Both the position numbers and the translations under genes were made by a program. DNA of 32,312 bases. It comes from Clostridia bacterium. GTDB taxonomy: Bacteria; Bacillota; Clostridia; Oscillospirales; CAG-272. The DNA is taken from positions 1-32,312 of the forward strand of contig JAFWBJ010000085.1 of NCBI GenBank assembly GCA_017507145.1, read 5' to 3'. The first letter of the stretch is position 1. Each line of letters starts with the position of its first letter. The notes under the pieces were generated by a model, which was not told the DNA's origin, did not search any database, and worked only from the letters and a program-made list of their open reading frames with translations. Shown here piece after piece: positions 9,871 to 17,925 of the stretch.

Positions 9871-9992
9871 CAAGTTTTCGCGGGGCCCGGGGAGCCTCAG
9901 AGATTGCCGAAGGCAAGCTCCCAAAGAACTGCCCAACGGGCAGTTCGGTTTTCCTAAAAGGCTCCCCGGCAGGGGTGTGGGGGCTGGCCCCC
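9871..9992 (-). repeat. Dispersed two-hairpin repeat, copy 3, with inserted hairpins
   Basis: This copy lies just after the stop of the ABC ATPase. It has the small GC hairpin (GGGGGC-TG-GCCCCC, 9979-9992) and the outer arms of the large hairpin (9887-9897 with 9959-9969, 11 pairs), and ends with a GAAAACTTG tail. The usual 2-6 base tip is replaced by about 60 bases. These carry a perfect 9-base-stem hairpin, GAACTGCCC-AAC-GGGCAGTTC (9926-9946), and a 5-base one (9904-9916). It is an expanded variant of the family. Confidence 0.75.
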
Positions 9993-9998
9993 GCGCCC

Positions 9999-10691
9999 TT
10001 ACCGCATCACGGGCATCAGTTCACCGTTCTCCATCCGATAAATCCGGTCAGCCCGCTCGGCGATCTTCATGTCGTGCGTTACCATCACCAGCGTCTGCCC
10101 GATCTGTGCCTTGATTTCGAGCAGCAAATCCAGCACCTCATCGGCGTTGGCGCGGTCGAGATTGCCGGTCGGCTCGTCAGCGAAGACCACCTGCGGCATG
10201 TTGATCAGCGCACGGGCGATGGCCACACGCTGCTGCTGACCGCCCGACAGCTCGGAGGGCAGATGATGCAGACGGTCGCCCAGCCCCAGGGTGGCGATCA
10301 GCCGCTTGAGGTGCTCCTCGTAGGAGAAGTCTGGCTTGTTGCACATGGTGGTGGGGATGAGGATATTCTCCAGCGCCGTGAACTGCGGGATAAGGTTGTG
10401 GTTCTGGAAAATCATGCCCATGTAGTTGCCGCGGAAGCGGGAGAGCTCGTCGGCTTTCATCGAGGTGATCTCGTTGCCGCGGATGTAGATGGTGCCGGCG
10501 TTGGGGCGATCCATTCCGGCGCAGAGATGCAGGAAGGTCGACTTGCCCGAGCCCGAGGTGCCGATGATGGCAACAAACTCGTTCTCGCGCACCTTGATAC
10601 AGGCGCGGTTGACCGCCGTGACGGTGGTGTCGTATTGCCGGTACTGCTTGATGACGCTACGGGCTTCAAGAATAATACGGGATTCTTCCAT
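9999..10691 (-). CDS. ABC transporter ATP-binding protein (MacB/LolD type)
   Basis: This is the 230-residue nucleotide-binding subunit of an FtsX-type ABC exporter. Walker A GTSGSGKST is at residues 44-52, the Q-loop in IFQNHNL near 94-100, the signature LSGGQQQR at 148-155, and Walker B VVFADEP at 168-174 followed by TGNLD. This is the pattern of the MacB/LolD/BceA group that moves peptides or lipoproteins or removes antibiotics. The frame is open upstream; the ATG at 10691 is chosen for AAAGGAC 8 bases before it. It lies 13 bases after the FtsX permease stop, so the two are one operon. Its partner is frameshifted, which would leave this ATPase without a complete membrane subunit if the lesion is real. 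Confidence 0.95.
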   Translation of the reverse strand: MEESRIILEARSVIKQYRQYDTTVTAVNRACIKVRENEFVAIIGTSGSGKSTFLHLCAGMDRPNAGTIYIRGNEITSMKADELSRFRGNYMGMIFQNHNLIPQFTALENILIPTTMCNKPDFSYEEHLKRLIATLGLGDRLHHLPSELSGGQQQRVAIARALINMPQVVFADEPTGNLDRANADEVLDLLLEIKAQIGQTLVMVTHDMKIAERADRIYRMENGELMPVMR

Positions 10692-10704
10692 GATTTTGTC
10701 CTTT

Positions 10705-13031
10705 CTATGCGCCATGCGCACCGTCAAGCGCATCGGCCTGGGCGGCGAGTTTTTTCTGGCGGGCGATGAATTGATGATAGGGAATTTCGCAGGAGAGGAA
10801 GCCACAGGCAAGCGAAATACCAAGGCAGACGATCAGCATCAGCGGCGAGATGCCGTACTGGTAACGGACGGCGGTTTCCACAAAGCCGTAGGCGGGCAGC
10901 CAGGTGTTCATGGCGGAGAAGACCAGCCAGTTGACAAGGAAGCTCAGCCCCAGCGTCAGTACGAAGTTTGCCGCCGAGAGCAGAAGCCCTTCGATGCGGT
11001 GTGCCCGGCGGATCTCGCCGCCCACAGCGCCGATCGAGAGCAGAACGGCAAACTCGCGGTTTCGCTTGTATAGAAGAGGAACTGCGAGAAGAAGCAGACA
11101 AGCGGGAAGAAGAACAGCACCATAACCGAGACAACGGCCAGCAGCGGCTCAATGCCCATCCGGTATTCCAAGTCAGCCTCTTCATAGACGCGATGCTCGG
11201 TCACCGCGTAGTCGTTGTAGTAAGCGAAAAGCTGCTCCATCTCGGCATCCAGCGCGGCTTGCCCAGCCGCATCGAGCGCCGGATCGGTCACGACCTCGAT
11301 CGACTTGATGCCGGGTGTGATGCCGAGCAGGGAGATGCAGTCCTCGGCCGAGAGGGCGAGCATGATGTCGCGCTCGGCGGGCAGACCGTGCACCACTGCA
11401 CCGACCGTCAGCTCGACATGGTTGAAGTTATACCAGCGCAGCTGCTGGCGCAGAACATCTTTCTCGCGGGTCAGGCCCTGGTCGATCTTGCGGGTGTAGT
11501 TGAGATACAGCCCAAGCTGAATCTTGTCGCCCGGTCGGAGCGGGAAGCAGGTGCTGTTGTAAATCGAGTCGCTGACCACGACCGTGCCCGGTGTGGCCAT
11601 GGCTGCACGCAGATCACCCTCGATGGTGATGCGCCCGTTTGAATCGGCGGCCTGCTGCTCAAGCGCAGCGATGGTCAGATCGTTGAGCAGGGTATAGGCA
11701 GCGTTGTTGGTGGCGCGGTAGCCGTCAACGGTGGCGGCCGTCGCGTTCGAGCCCTGCATTTCGCTGGAGATGTAATAGCGGTAAGCCGCCATGGTGCGGA
11801 TGCGGTCGGTGGGGATGAGCAGATGTGCCTCATACGCAGGCAGGCTCTCAAGGTTGTAGGTGCAGTCAACGCGCAGCACGCCGTCGATGTCGGCGATCGA
11901 CTCGGCCAGACTCTCATCGATGATCTGCCGTTTGCTTACCGTCCGGATGACATAGGGCACCCGATCGGCATCGCGGTTTTCGACGTACATGGTGCCGACA
12001 TAGAGCACCGACACGCTGATCGCGGCGAAAATAACCGACGAGAGAAGCAGGCGCAGATAATACCGGCGGAAGCGCCAGATGGAGGCGAATTCGTAGCGGT
12101 CGGGGAAGCGCTGGCCGAAGAGCCGGAAGGAGCGGCGGGGGGAAACGACCAGGTTGCCGTTATCCTCGGCTGCCAGCAGGTCGATCGGTCTGCGTGCCGC
12201 GGCGAACCGCATCGGCAGGGCGACGGCGGCGAAGATGACCAGCAGATTGAGCAGAAAGACAATGGGGATGGTCCAGAAGGAGATGGCGAAGCGGCCGCCC
12301 AGCGCCAGACAGAAGATCAGCCGGACCAAAGTCGCAAAGAGCAGTGCCGGTCCCAGCGTCAGGATCGAGACGGCGATCAGCTCCCAGGCGGCGGTGTAAA
12401 GCAGCTTTTTGTAATCGGCGCCGAAGGACATGTAGATGCCGTAGAGGAACTTGAAATGGTTGATGCGGATGTTATAAAGCAGCATCAGCACAAGGGCTGC
12501 CACCAGCGTGAAAATGGCGGTGATGGCGATGTAAGGCGCGCGCTGTGCGGCGGCGTCGGCGGCGTAGGTCAGGAGGGGTGAGTAATCAACGCGCACGAGG
12601 TCGGGGCTTTCGGCACTCTCGCGGAGCGGTTGAATATGGCGGCGCTCGAAGGTGTTGATCTTCTGCTCCAGCGGCTCGGCTGTGATGAAGCAGTAGACGG
12701 TGTAACTCTTTCCGCCGTAAGCGTTGGGGATCTCTTCTGTGCGCACAATTTTGTAGAGCCTGTCATCGGTGAAGACGACAAACGCCCCGTTCTGCAGACG
12801 GATGGCCTGATCCTGGCTCAGCCCGCTGACCGCGACGTGATAATCGTAGTTTTCTTCCGCATTGGCCTTCAGCTGTGCGGTCTGGGCATCCTGGGTCAGA
12901 AGCAGCAGCCAGAAGAAGGACTGGATCAAAAAGATCGCGATGAAAAAACTGGCATATTGCCGCCAGTTGAAGCGGATACTTTTGCAAGCGTGGAGAAAAT
13001 TGCGTTTGAGCCGATACCAAAGCTCTTCCAT
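10705..13031 (-). pseudogene. FtsX-like ABC transporter permease, frameshifted near 11069
   Basis: The permease starts at the ATG at 13031, with GGAGG 7 bases upstream. It has an N-terminal membrane segment (residues 22-42), an extracytoplasmic part, a first FtsX core (about residues 165-290), a second large extracytoplasmic domain and a C-terminal FtsX core. The first frame reads FFSQFLFYT and then turns into out-of-frame residues. The continuing FtsX sequence (KRNREFAVLLSIGAVGGEIR, then three membrane segments to the stop at 10705) is one frame away. The join is at about 11065-11070, and one missing base there restores a protein of about 775 residues. Either the gene is broken or the assembly has a single-base error. 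It is co-transcribed with the ATPase at 9999. Confidence 0.85.
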
Positions 13032-13094
13032 CCGAACCTCCGAAAATTGTTTTTGCACTAAATTAACAAAAAATGAAAAGAATATGACGAATAT

Positions 13095-13124
13095 ATTATA
13101 GCAGATTTGCCTATCGATTGTGAA
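13095..13124 (-). promoter_or_regulatory. Promoter of the FtsX-ATPase operon
   Basis: TTCACA (13119-13124), an 18-base spacer and TATAAT (13095-13100) on the minus strand give a leader of about 60 bases before the permease start at 13031. The -35 hexamer lies inside a tandem direct repeat (13119-13141). Confidence 0.7.
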
Positions 13125-13141
13125 ACATTCTGTGAACATTC
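13119..13141. promoter_or_regulatory. Tandem direct repeat at the -35 of the ABC exporter operon
   Basis: TGTGAAACATTC (13119-13130) is followed at once by TGTGAACATTC (13131-13141). An 11-12 base period puts both copies on one face of the helix, as for OmpR-type response regulators that control many peptide-sensing ABC exporters. No such regulator is present in the window. Confidence 0.45.
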
Positions 13142-13164
13142 TTCTGCCGTTTTGCAAACAAGAA

Positions 13165-13196
13165 CAAAAAAGAGCTGCTTTACGAAAAAGCAGCTC
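13165..13196 (-). terminator. Intrinsic terminator of padR-DUF2812
   Basis: On the minus strand, GAGCTGCTTT and AAAGCAGCTC form a perfect 10-base stem with a 5-base loop, followed by a run of six to seven T. It lies just after the DUF2812 gene stop at 13203. Confidence 0.9.
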
Positions 13197-13202
13197 AAAT
13201 TT

Positions 13203-13745
13203 TTATTCAAACAGCTGTGCCTCGGTTTGCAGGCGCTTGCGCTTGCGTTCGAGCAGAAGCATACCGATCCCCAGCAGGATTGCGATAGTCAAGCTGAGCA
13301 GTGCGCAGACAAGGCTGACCGCAAAGTGGTTTTGCATGTAGAGGAAGAGATTGTAGCAGCCGATGTAGGCGTTGAAAATCAGAAGCGGCAGCAGAAGCAT
13401 CATGATGCGGCGCAGATGGTGCAGGCGGGAGGCGTTGTCGGAGTAAAGGTCGAACTCGCCCAGCGCGCGTCTCTTGCGGAAATAGACCCAGCGCATATAA
13501 CTGCCGACCTGCTCGACGCCGGTCTCCTCCAGAAAGCGGATGTACTGTTCGCTTTCGGGATGGTTCGGATATTGCGCAAGCAGCTCAAGGCGGCAGGTGT
13601 ATTCGCCCGGCTCGGCCTCTTCGAATTCGTACCGTGCAAAGCCCACCGAGGACAGCGCAAGTCCGCGTGCGGCCATTTCGTTGAGCCATTTTTCCTCTTT
13701 GTCGAACTGCCAGACCCAGAACCATTTGCGGATGACTTTCCTCAT
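13203..13745 (-). CDS. DUF2812 domain-containing membrane protein
   Basis: This 180-residue protein has a soluble N-terminal half rich in aromatic residues (residues 1-115, beginning RKWFWVWQFDKEEKWLNEMA, the recognisable DUF2812 opening) and two membrane helices at about 117-136 and 141-164, ending in a basic tail. DUF2812 proteins are commonly encoded right after a PadR regulator in Firmicutes; their role is unknown, and a sensing or anti-regulator role has only been inferred. Its ATG overlaps the padR stop (ATGA) and GGGAGG lies 9 bases upstream inside padR, so production is coupled to PadR. Confidence 0.85.
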   Translation of the reverse strand: MRKVIRKWFWVWQFDKEEKWLNEMAARGLALSSVGFARYEFEEAEPGEYTCRLELLAQYPNHPESEQYIRFLEETGVEQVGSYMRWVYFRKRRALGEFDLYSDNASRLHHLRRIMMLLLPLLIFNAYIGCYNLFLYMQNHFAVSLVCALLSLTIAILLGIGMLLLERKRKRLQTEAQLFE

Positions 13746-14065
13746 GTTTCGATTCCTCCCAGAATTTGTTTGCCGTTGGCGATCAGCTCCTCAAGCCGCT
13801 CCAGCTCGCCGCGCAGGACGGCCTTGCCTGCGGCGGTGATGATGTATTCCTTTTTGCGCCCTCCGGCCTCACCCGATGCGCCGATAATCCAGCCGTGCTC
13901 GAGCATGGTGCTGATGGCGCCGTAGAGCGTGCCGGCCGCCAGCCGCACCCGCCCGTGCGAGAGGGACTCGACCTTCTGCATGATGCCGTAGCCATGCAGC
14001 GGCTCGGTCAGGGAGAGGAGGATGTAGTAGACTGCCTCGGTCAGTGCACCGTTTGCTTCTGCCAT
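13742..14065 (-). CDS. PadR family transcriptional regulator
   Basis: This is a 107-residue PadR winged-helix regulator. The family signature is clear: YYILLSLTEPLHGYGIMQKV at residues 12-31, followed by GRVRLAAGTLYGAISTML and a wing containing GGRKKEYIITAAGKAVL. A long open frame continues upstream, but the ATG at 14065 has AAAGGAGA 9 bases before it and a consensus promoter beyond it. It forms a two-gene operon with the DUF2812 gene. PadR proteins usually repress their own operon, and the three-copy GATATA array in its leader is a natural target. Confidence 0.93.
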   Translation of the reverse strand: MAEANGALTEAVYYILLSLTEPLHGYGIMQKVESLSHGRVRLAAGTLYGAISTMLEHGWIIGASGEAGGRKKEYIITAAGKAVLRGELERLEELIANGKQILGGIET

Positions 14066-14089
14066 GTCGCTGTCTCCTTTTTGTCTATT

Positions 14090-14127
14090 GATATATCGCG
14101 CGTCGATATATCGGGTTCCGATATAAT
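14090..14127. promoter_or_regulatory. Three-copy GATATA operator array in the padR promoter
   Basis: GATATATC (14090-14097), GATATATC (14105-14112) and GATATAAT (14120-14127) are spaced exactly 15 bases apart. The first two also form a 9-base inverted repeat, GATATATCG-N5-CGATATATC, and the third overlaps the -10 box. This fits a dimeric PadR repressor binding over the start site and leader. The link to PadR is inferred from position. Confidence 0.7.
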
Positions 14128-14154
14128 TGTAACACAGCTTCATGCATTTGTCAA
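14126..14154 (-). promoter_or_regulatory. Sigma-A promoter of padR-DUF2812
   Basis: TTGACA (14149-14154), a 17-base spacer and TACAAT (14126-14131) on the minus strand. The leader to the padR ATG is about 55 bases and contains the GATATA repeats. Confidence 0.88.
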
Positions 14155-14165
14155 GCGGGAAAAGG

Positions 14166-14193
14166 AAAAAAACGGATGCTGTGCGTGCATCCG
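14166..14193 (-). terminator. Intrinsic terminator of the glycosidase gene
   Basis: CGGATGC-ACGCACA-GCATCCG (7-base stem, 14173-14193) is followed on the minus strand by seven T. It sits between the glycosidase stop (14205) and the padR promoter, insulating the two units. Confidence 0.88.
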
Positions 14194-14204
14194 ATTTTGG
14201 GAGA

Positions 14205-15062
14205 TCAGGGGTTGAAATACAGCGGTGCCAAGTAAACACCGCCCTCGCCCCAGCCGGCTCTGGTGATGTAGAGCTGGCCATCCTCGTCTGCGACGACCTC
14301 GGCTGCGTGCGCGGGAATACAGCCGACCAGGTTCTCGACAGAGAAAGAGAAGGGGTTATCGCTTTCGAACACTTCGGTTTTGTTGTAGTCGGCGAAATAA
14401 TCACCGCGCGGCCCGATAAACAGATAATACTTTCCATCCTTTTGCACGACGAAGGGCGATTCTGTCGGCCCGCCGTAGGTGCCTGTCGTGGGATCGGTAA
14501 AGACGGTGCGCTTGTTTGACCAGTGGATCAGATCATCGCTTTCCACACAGGCGACGATGTGATTACCGCCGGTCGGCGCTGCGTTGGCGGTGTAGTAAAG
14601 CACCCATTTGCTGCCGATGCGCATGACCATGGGGTCGCGTGCGTCATAGCCGTCGATGATAATCGGATTCTCGGCGATCCGCGTCCAGGTTTCCAGATCG
14701 GGGGAAGTGGCGGCATGAATTCGGTAGGTATCATGGCCGGTCAGGCTTCCGGCGCACCAGAACATATAGTACAGGCCATCGTGCGCAAGAACGTGCGGCG
14801 CCCAGAAATGTGCCTCACCGTAAGTGGGATCTGCGGTAATGGGGTAGGGCATTTTCTTCCAGCAGCGGTCGGCGAGCGAGCTGCCAACCGCATGGGCACA
14901 GTGGATCTCCTCCAGCGGTTTGTGCGGCTCTTGATGCGTAATGCCGAAAAGATGCCATTTGCCCTCGCCGCGGATGAGGCAGTGGTCATTGATGTACCAT
15001 GGTTCAGCTTCTCCGGCGGAGGGATCATAAAAACGTTCAAATTCGCCTGCAGTGACTTTCAT
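14205..15062 (-). CDS. Five-bladed beta-propeller glycoside hydrolase (GH43/GH32-like)
   Basis: This 285-residue protein has the sequence rhythm of a beta-propeller (repeated Trp/Tyr-rich strands such as GKWHLFG, GLYYMFW, KWVLYYT, KYYLFIG). Three acidic sites match the GH32/43 fold: WYINDH (Asp26), DARDPMV (Asp143) and PTESPF (Glu201), and HAAEVV is at 252-257. It would act on furanosides, arabino- or fructo-sugars, or a related linkage, but family and substrate are not decided here. There is no signal peptide, so it acts in the cytoplasm, presumably on imported oligosaccharides, although no sugar transporter is adjacent. GGAGG lies 8 bases before the ATG. It has its own promoter and terminator and is a single-gene unit. 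Confidence 0.8.
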   Translation of the reverse strand: MKVTAGEFERFYDPSAGEAEPWYINDHCLIRGEGKWHLFGITHQEPHKPLEEIHCAHAVGSSLADRCWKKMPYPITADPTYGEAHFWAPHVLAHDGLYYMFWCAGSLTGHDTYRIHAATSPDLETWTRIAENPIIIDGYDARDPMVMRIGSKWVLYYTANAAPTGGNHIVACVESDDLIHWSNKRTVFTDPTTGTYGGPTESPFVVQKDGKYYLFIGPRGDYFADYNKTEVFESDNPFSFSVENLVGCIPAHAAEVVADEDGQLYITRAGWGEGGVYLAPLYFNP

Positions 15063-15115
15063 TGCGGTGTCCTCCTTGGGGCATACGAGATGATGACGGA
15101 TGCGGTTTTGCGGTT

Positions 15116-15144
15116 AGTATAACATGGCGGGAGGCGTTTGACAA
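15116..15144 (-). promoter_or_regulatory. Promoter of the glycosidase gene
   Basis: TTGTCA (15139-15144), a 17-base spacer and TATACT (15116-15121) lie about 55 bases before the start codon. Confidence 0.78.
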
Positions 15145-15194
15145 TAGCAAATTGTGGCTCGGTTTTATCAAATTGCGTTAAAGATGAATCGGGA

Positions 15195-17426
15195 TCAATA
15201 CTCTGCCAGAATCTCGTGCAGGCGTGCTTCCACCTCGTCGGTGCGCAGTTTGTCCTCGGCGTAGGCGTGCTGCAGGAGCTCGATCGGTACAAAATCGTCG
15301 TATTTTTCGAAAACCGGCGCATCGCCCATGGCGGCCAGTGCGGCACGGTCAATGCCCTCGCGCTCGACCTTGCGGCAAAGCTCGGCAATGAAATCGTAGT
15401 CGCTCGGCTGCTCCATCTTGAAGGTCATGTAGCAGCAGCCCTCAAACTCGATGCCCGAGATGCGGAACTGCCGGGCATTGGCGGCGATATATTTGCGCAG
15501 GGTGCGGAAGGAGCGGGTCCCAAGCCAGGGGAAGAGGCACCAGCTGTATCCGCCGAGGTGCACCAGTGAGTGACGGAGCATGCCGGTGTTGGCAGCCAAC
15601 TTGCGCGCGACGTCCAGACGCTGGCGGGCATTTTCCTTGAGGTAAGGATAGACGGTGTCCTCGGCCAGCACCTGCCGCATCCGCTGCAAAATGCGCGTAT
15701 TGATCTCGCCGTAGTCGCCCGGCCAGGAGATCTCCATCTTGCCCGGCACCTGCTTGACATAGATCAGCTTGCGGGGGATATCCAGTTCCTCGACCTCCCA
15801 GACTCGGCCGGCCAGCGCAAAGCGGTCGCCGACGGGAGGCGGCGTGGTGATGGTGCCGATCTCGTCCGAGCCGCAGCGGACGGTGTAGTCCTCACTGTCT
15901 TTGAAGACGGCGTAGAATTTGAAGCTGTTGAGCAGCCGCTCGCCGGCAAGCCCCACGATGATCTCGCGCTCGTCGGTGAACTGCAGAAAATCGTTCTGGA
16001 TCATCGACAGCATCAGCGTGCGGTAGTCCTCCTTCGGCATGGCGGCGAAAGGCGGGAGGGCGAGCACTCGCTCAGCCAGTGCACGCGGGGTCAGGCCGCC
16101 CGATGCGGCGCAGATGCTCAGCGTTTGCTGGAAAGCCAGCGAGAAGGGGAGCCTGCGCAGAGCGGGGGGCTCGATGAAGCGCTCTTCCAGATAGAGCTGA
16201 ACGATGGCAATGGCGCGGATCAGGCCCCACGGAATCAGCTGGGGCAGGGGGGTGTTGGGCAGGGGATTTTCCTCGCGGAAAACCATCATCATCTCAGGCG
16301 GCTGTCCGCGCCGGCCCGAGCGGCCGAGCCGCTGAAGGAAGGAGGACACCGAGTTTGGCGAGTCGCTTTGCAGGATGCGCTCCAGCCGGCCGATGTCAAT
16401 GCCCAGCTCCATGGTTACGGTGGCGCAGGTGACGGCGTGAGTCTCTTCGTCCTTCATCTTCAGCTCGGCCTCCTCACGGATCGAGGCCGAGAGGTTGCCG
16501 TGGTGGATGAGGAAGATATCAGGCTCGTGGCGGCGGTCGGCGATCTGACGGAAGGTGGCGGTCAGATATTCGGTTTCCTCGCGGGAGTTGGCGAAGACCA
16601 GTGCCTTTTTGTCGCGCACGCAGTCATACATGTACTCATAGCCCGCGTCGAGTGAAGCCAGCGGTGAGGGATCCTCGGTCGGCGCGCTCTCGCCTGCCTG
16701 ATTGAAGCGGGGATTCTGAATGTAGAAATGCTCCATCCCCAGCCGCCAGCGCAGGCGCTCGGGCGGGAACTGCGGGATGTCGACCGCAATGCCGGTGCCG
16801 CCGGCCAGCCATGCCGCCGCGGCGGCCGGATCGCCCACGGTGGCCGAGAGCCCGATGCGGCGGGGATTGCGGCCAATGGTGCGGCCAAGCCGTGCCAGCT
16901 GACAGAGAATCTGGTTGCCGCGGTCAGAGCCGGTGAGGGTGTGCACCTCGTCGATGATGATAAAGCGCAGATCGCAGAAGAGCCGAACCATGTCGTTGGC
17001 GCGATTGATGAGCATCGACTCGAGCGACTCGGGGGTAATCTGCAGGATGCCGCGCGGCTTCTCCAGCAGTTTGCGCTTGTGCGATTGCGCCACGTCGCCG
17101 TGCCAGTGGGTGACCGGGATGTGGCTCTCGTCCAGCAGCTCTTCGATGCGGGCAAACTGGTCGTTGATCAGGCTCTTGAGGGGGGCGATGTAGAGCACGC
17201 CGACGCTCTCGGGCGGGTTGGCGGTCAGCTGGGTCAGAATGGGGAAAAAGGCCGCTTCGGTCTTGCCCGATGCGGTCGAAGAGGTCAGCAGAAGGTGGTG
17301 ATCGGTCTCAAAAATGGTCTTGGCCGCCGCCATCTGCACGGCGCGAAGATTTTCCCAGCCGTGGGCATAGATATATTCTTGAATGAAGGGAGGAAATTGA
17401 GAAAAAATGCGATCGGCTTCGGTCAT
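15195..17426 (-). CDS. Lhr-like DEAD/DEAH-box helicase (BrxHI-like)
   Basis: This is a 743-residue superfamily 2 helicase. Motif I is TASGKT at residues 51-56, Ia APLKSLINDQ at 81-90, II DEVH at 159-162, III SAT at 194-196, IV ALVFANSREETE near 275, V TMELGIDIG near 338 and VI QRLGRSGRR at 365-373. The rest is an accessory region of about 360 residues with a winged-helix-like part and a C-terminal domain unlike RecQ or UvrD, as in Lhr-type helicases. These open DNA or DNA:RNA duplexes using ATP. Its ATG overlaps the stop of the methyltransferase gene (ATGA). A BrxD-like ATPase lies two genes further upstream, the partner such helicases have in type 2 BREX defence (BrxHI). A housekeeping repair role remains possible. 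Confidence 0.85.
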   Translation of the reverse strand: MTEADRIFSQFPPFIQEYIYAHGWENLRAVQMAAAKTIFETDHHLLLTSSTASGKTEAAFFPILTQLTANPPESVGVLYIAPLKSLINDQFARIEELLDESHIPVTHWHGDVAQSHKRKLLEKPRGILQITPESLESMLINRANDMVRLFCDLRFIIIDEVHTLTGSDRGNQILCQLARLGRTIGRNPRRIGLSATVGDPAAAAAWLAGGTGIAVDIPQFPPERLRWRLGMEHFYIQNPRFNQAGESAPTEDPSPLASLDAGYEYMYDCVRDKKALVFANSREETEYLTATFRQIADRRHEPDIFLIHHGNLSASIREEAELKMKDEETHAVTCATVTMELGIDIGRLERILQSDSPNSVSSFLQRLGRSGRRGQPPEMMMVFREENPLPNTPLPQLIPWGLIRAIAIVQLYLEERFIEPPALRRLPFSLAFQQTLSICAASGGLTPRALAERVLALPPFAAMPKEDYRTLMLSMIQNDFLQFTDEREIIVGLAGERLLNSFKFYAVFKDSEDYTVRCGSDEIGTITTPPPVGDRFALAGRVWEVEELDIPRKLIYVKQVPGKMEISWPGDYGEINTRILQRMRQVLAEDTVYPYLKENARQRLDVARKLAANTGMLRHSLVHLGGYSWCLFPWLGTRSFRTLRKYIAANARQFRISGIEFEGCCYMTFKMEQPSDYDFIAELCRKVEREGIDRAALAAMGDAPVFEKYDDFVPIELLQHAYAEDKLRTDEVEARLHEILAEY

Positions 17427-17914
17427 GAGCGGCTCCTTTCAGACGGTGATTTCCGCGCCTGCACCAACCAAAACGGCTCGTCCGTCGACAGCCGGCAGCG
17501 CAGACCGCGGGCGGTGAGCAGGGGGAGGAGGGCATCGGTCAGAACGGGGCGGTCAAGGCTCCATGTGCTGATTACGCAGAGCAGCCCACCCGGCCGCAGC
17601 ACCCGCAGACACTCTGCGACTGCCGCATCAAGCTTGTCTCCCAGGTGAAACGCAGCATTGTACAGCACGGCGGTGTCAAAGCTTTCGTCGGCGAATCGCA
17701 TGGCGGCGGCATCCATCTGACGGAAGCGGAGATTCTCGCAGTCGTACACCGCAGGCGAGAGACGGCTGTCATCGAGATCAATGCAGGTGACCGAGTCTGC
17801 CAGCTCAGCGGCGGCCAGCGAAAACTCAGCCGAGCCGCAGGCTGCCTCAAGGACGTCACGTCCGGCAAGGGCGGGTGCAATGCGCTCTGCGGCAAGTTCA
17901 GCGCGGGTAGGCAT
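17423..17914 (-). CDS. Class I SAM-dependent methyltransferase (type 11)
   Basis: This short Rossmann-fold methyltransferase has 163 residues. Motif I VLEAACGSAEFSLAAAE is at 21-37, the ribose-binding acid in CIDLDDS near 46, an FADESFDTAVLYNAAFH stretch at 74-90, and RVLRPGGLL at 104-112. The usual motif I GxGxG is reduced to ACGSAEF, still a plausible SAM loop. It has no DNA-recognition domain and no NPPY/DPPY motif, so it is not a typical DNA modification enzyme; its substrate is unknown and could be a small molecule, RNA or protein. GGAGAA lies 5 bases upstream. It starts 11 bases after the XRE gene and overlaps the helicase gene, so it belongs to that operon. Confidence 0.8.
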   Translation of the reverse strand: MPTRAELAAERIAPALAGRDVLEAACGSAEFSLAAAELADSVTCIDLDDSRLSPAVYDCENLRFRQMDAAAMRFADESFDTAVLYNAAFHLGDKLDAAVAECLRVLRPGGLLCVISTWSLDRPVLTDALLPLLTARGLRCRLSTDEPFWLVQARKSPSERSRS

Positions 17915-17925
17915 GGCGATTCTCC

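Noticed and set aside
11060..11075. Programmed ribosomal frameshift in the permease
   Set aside because: There is no slippery heptamer, stimulating hairpin or internal ribosome-site motif at the join; a deletion or sequencing error is simpler.
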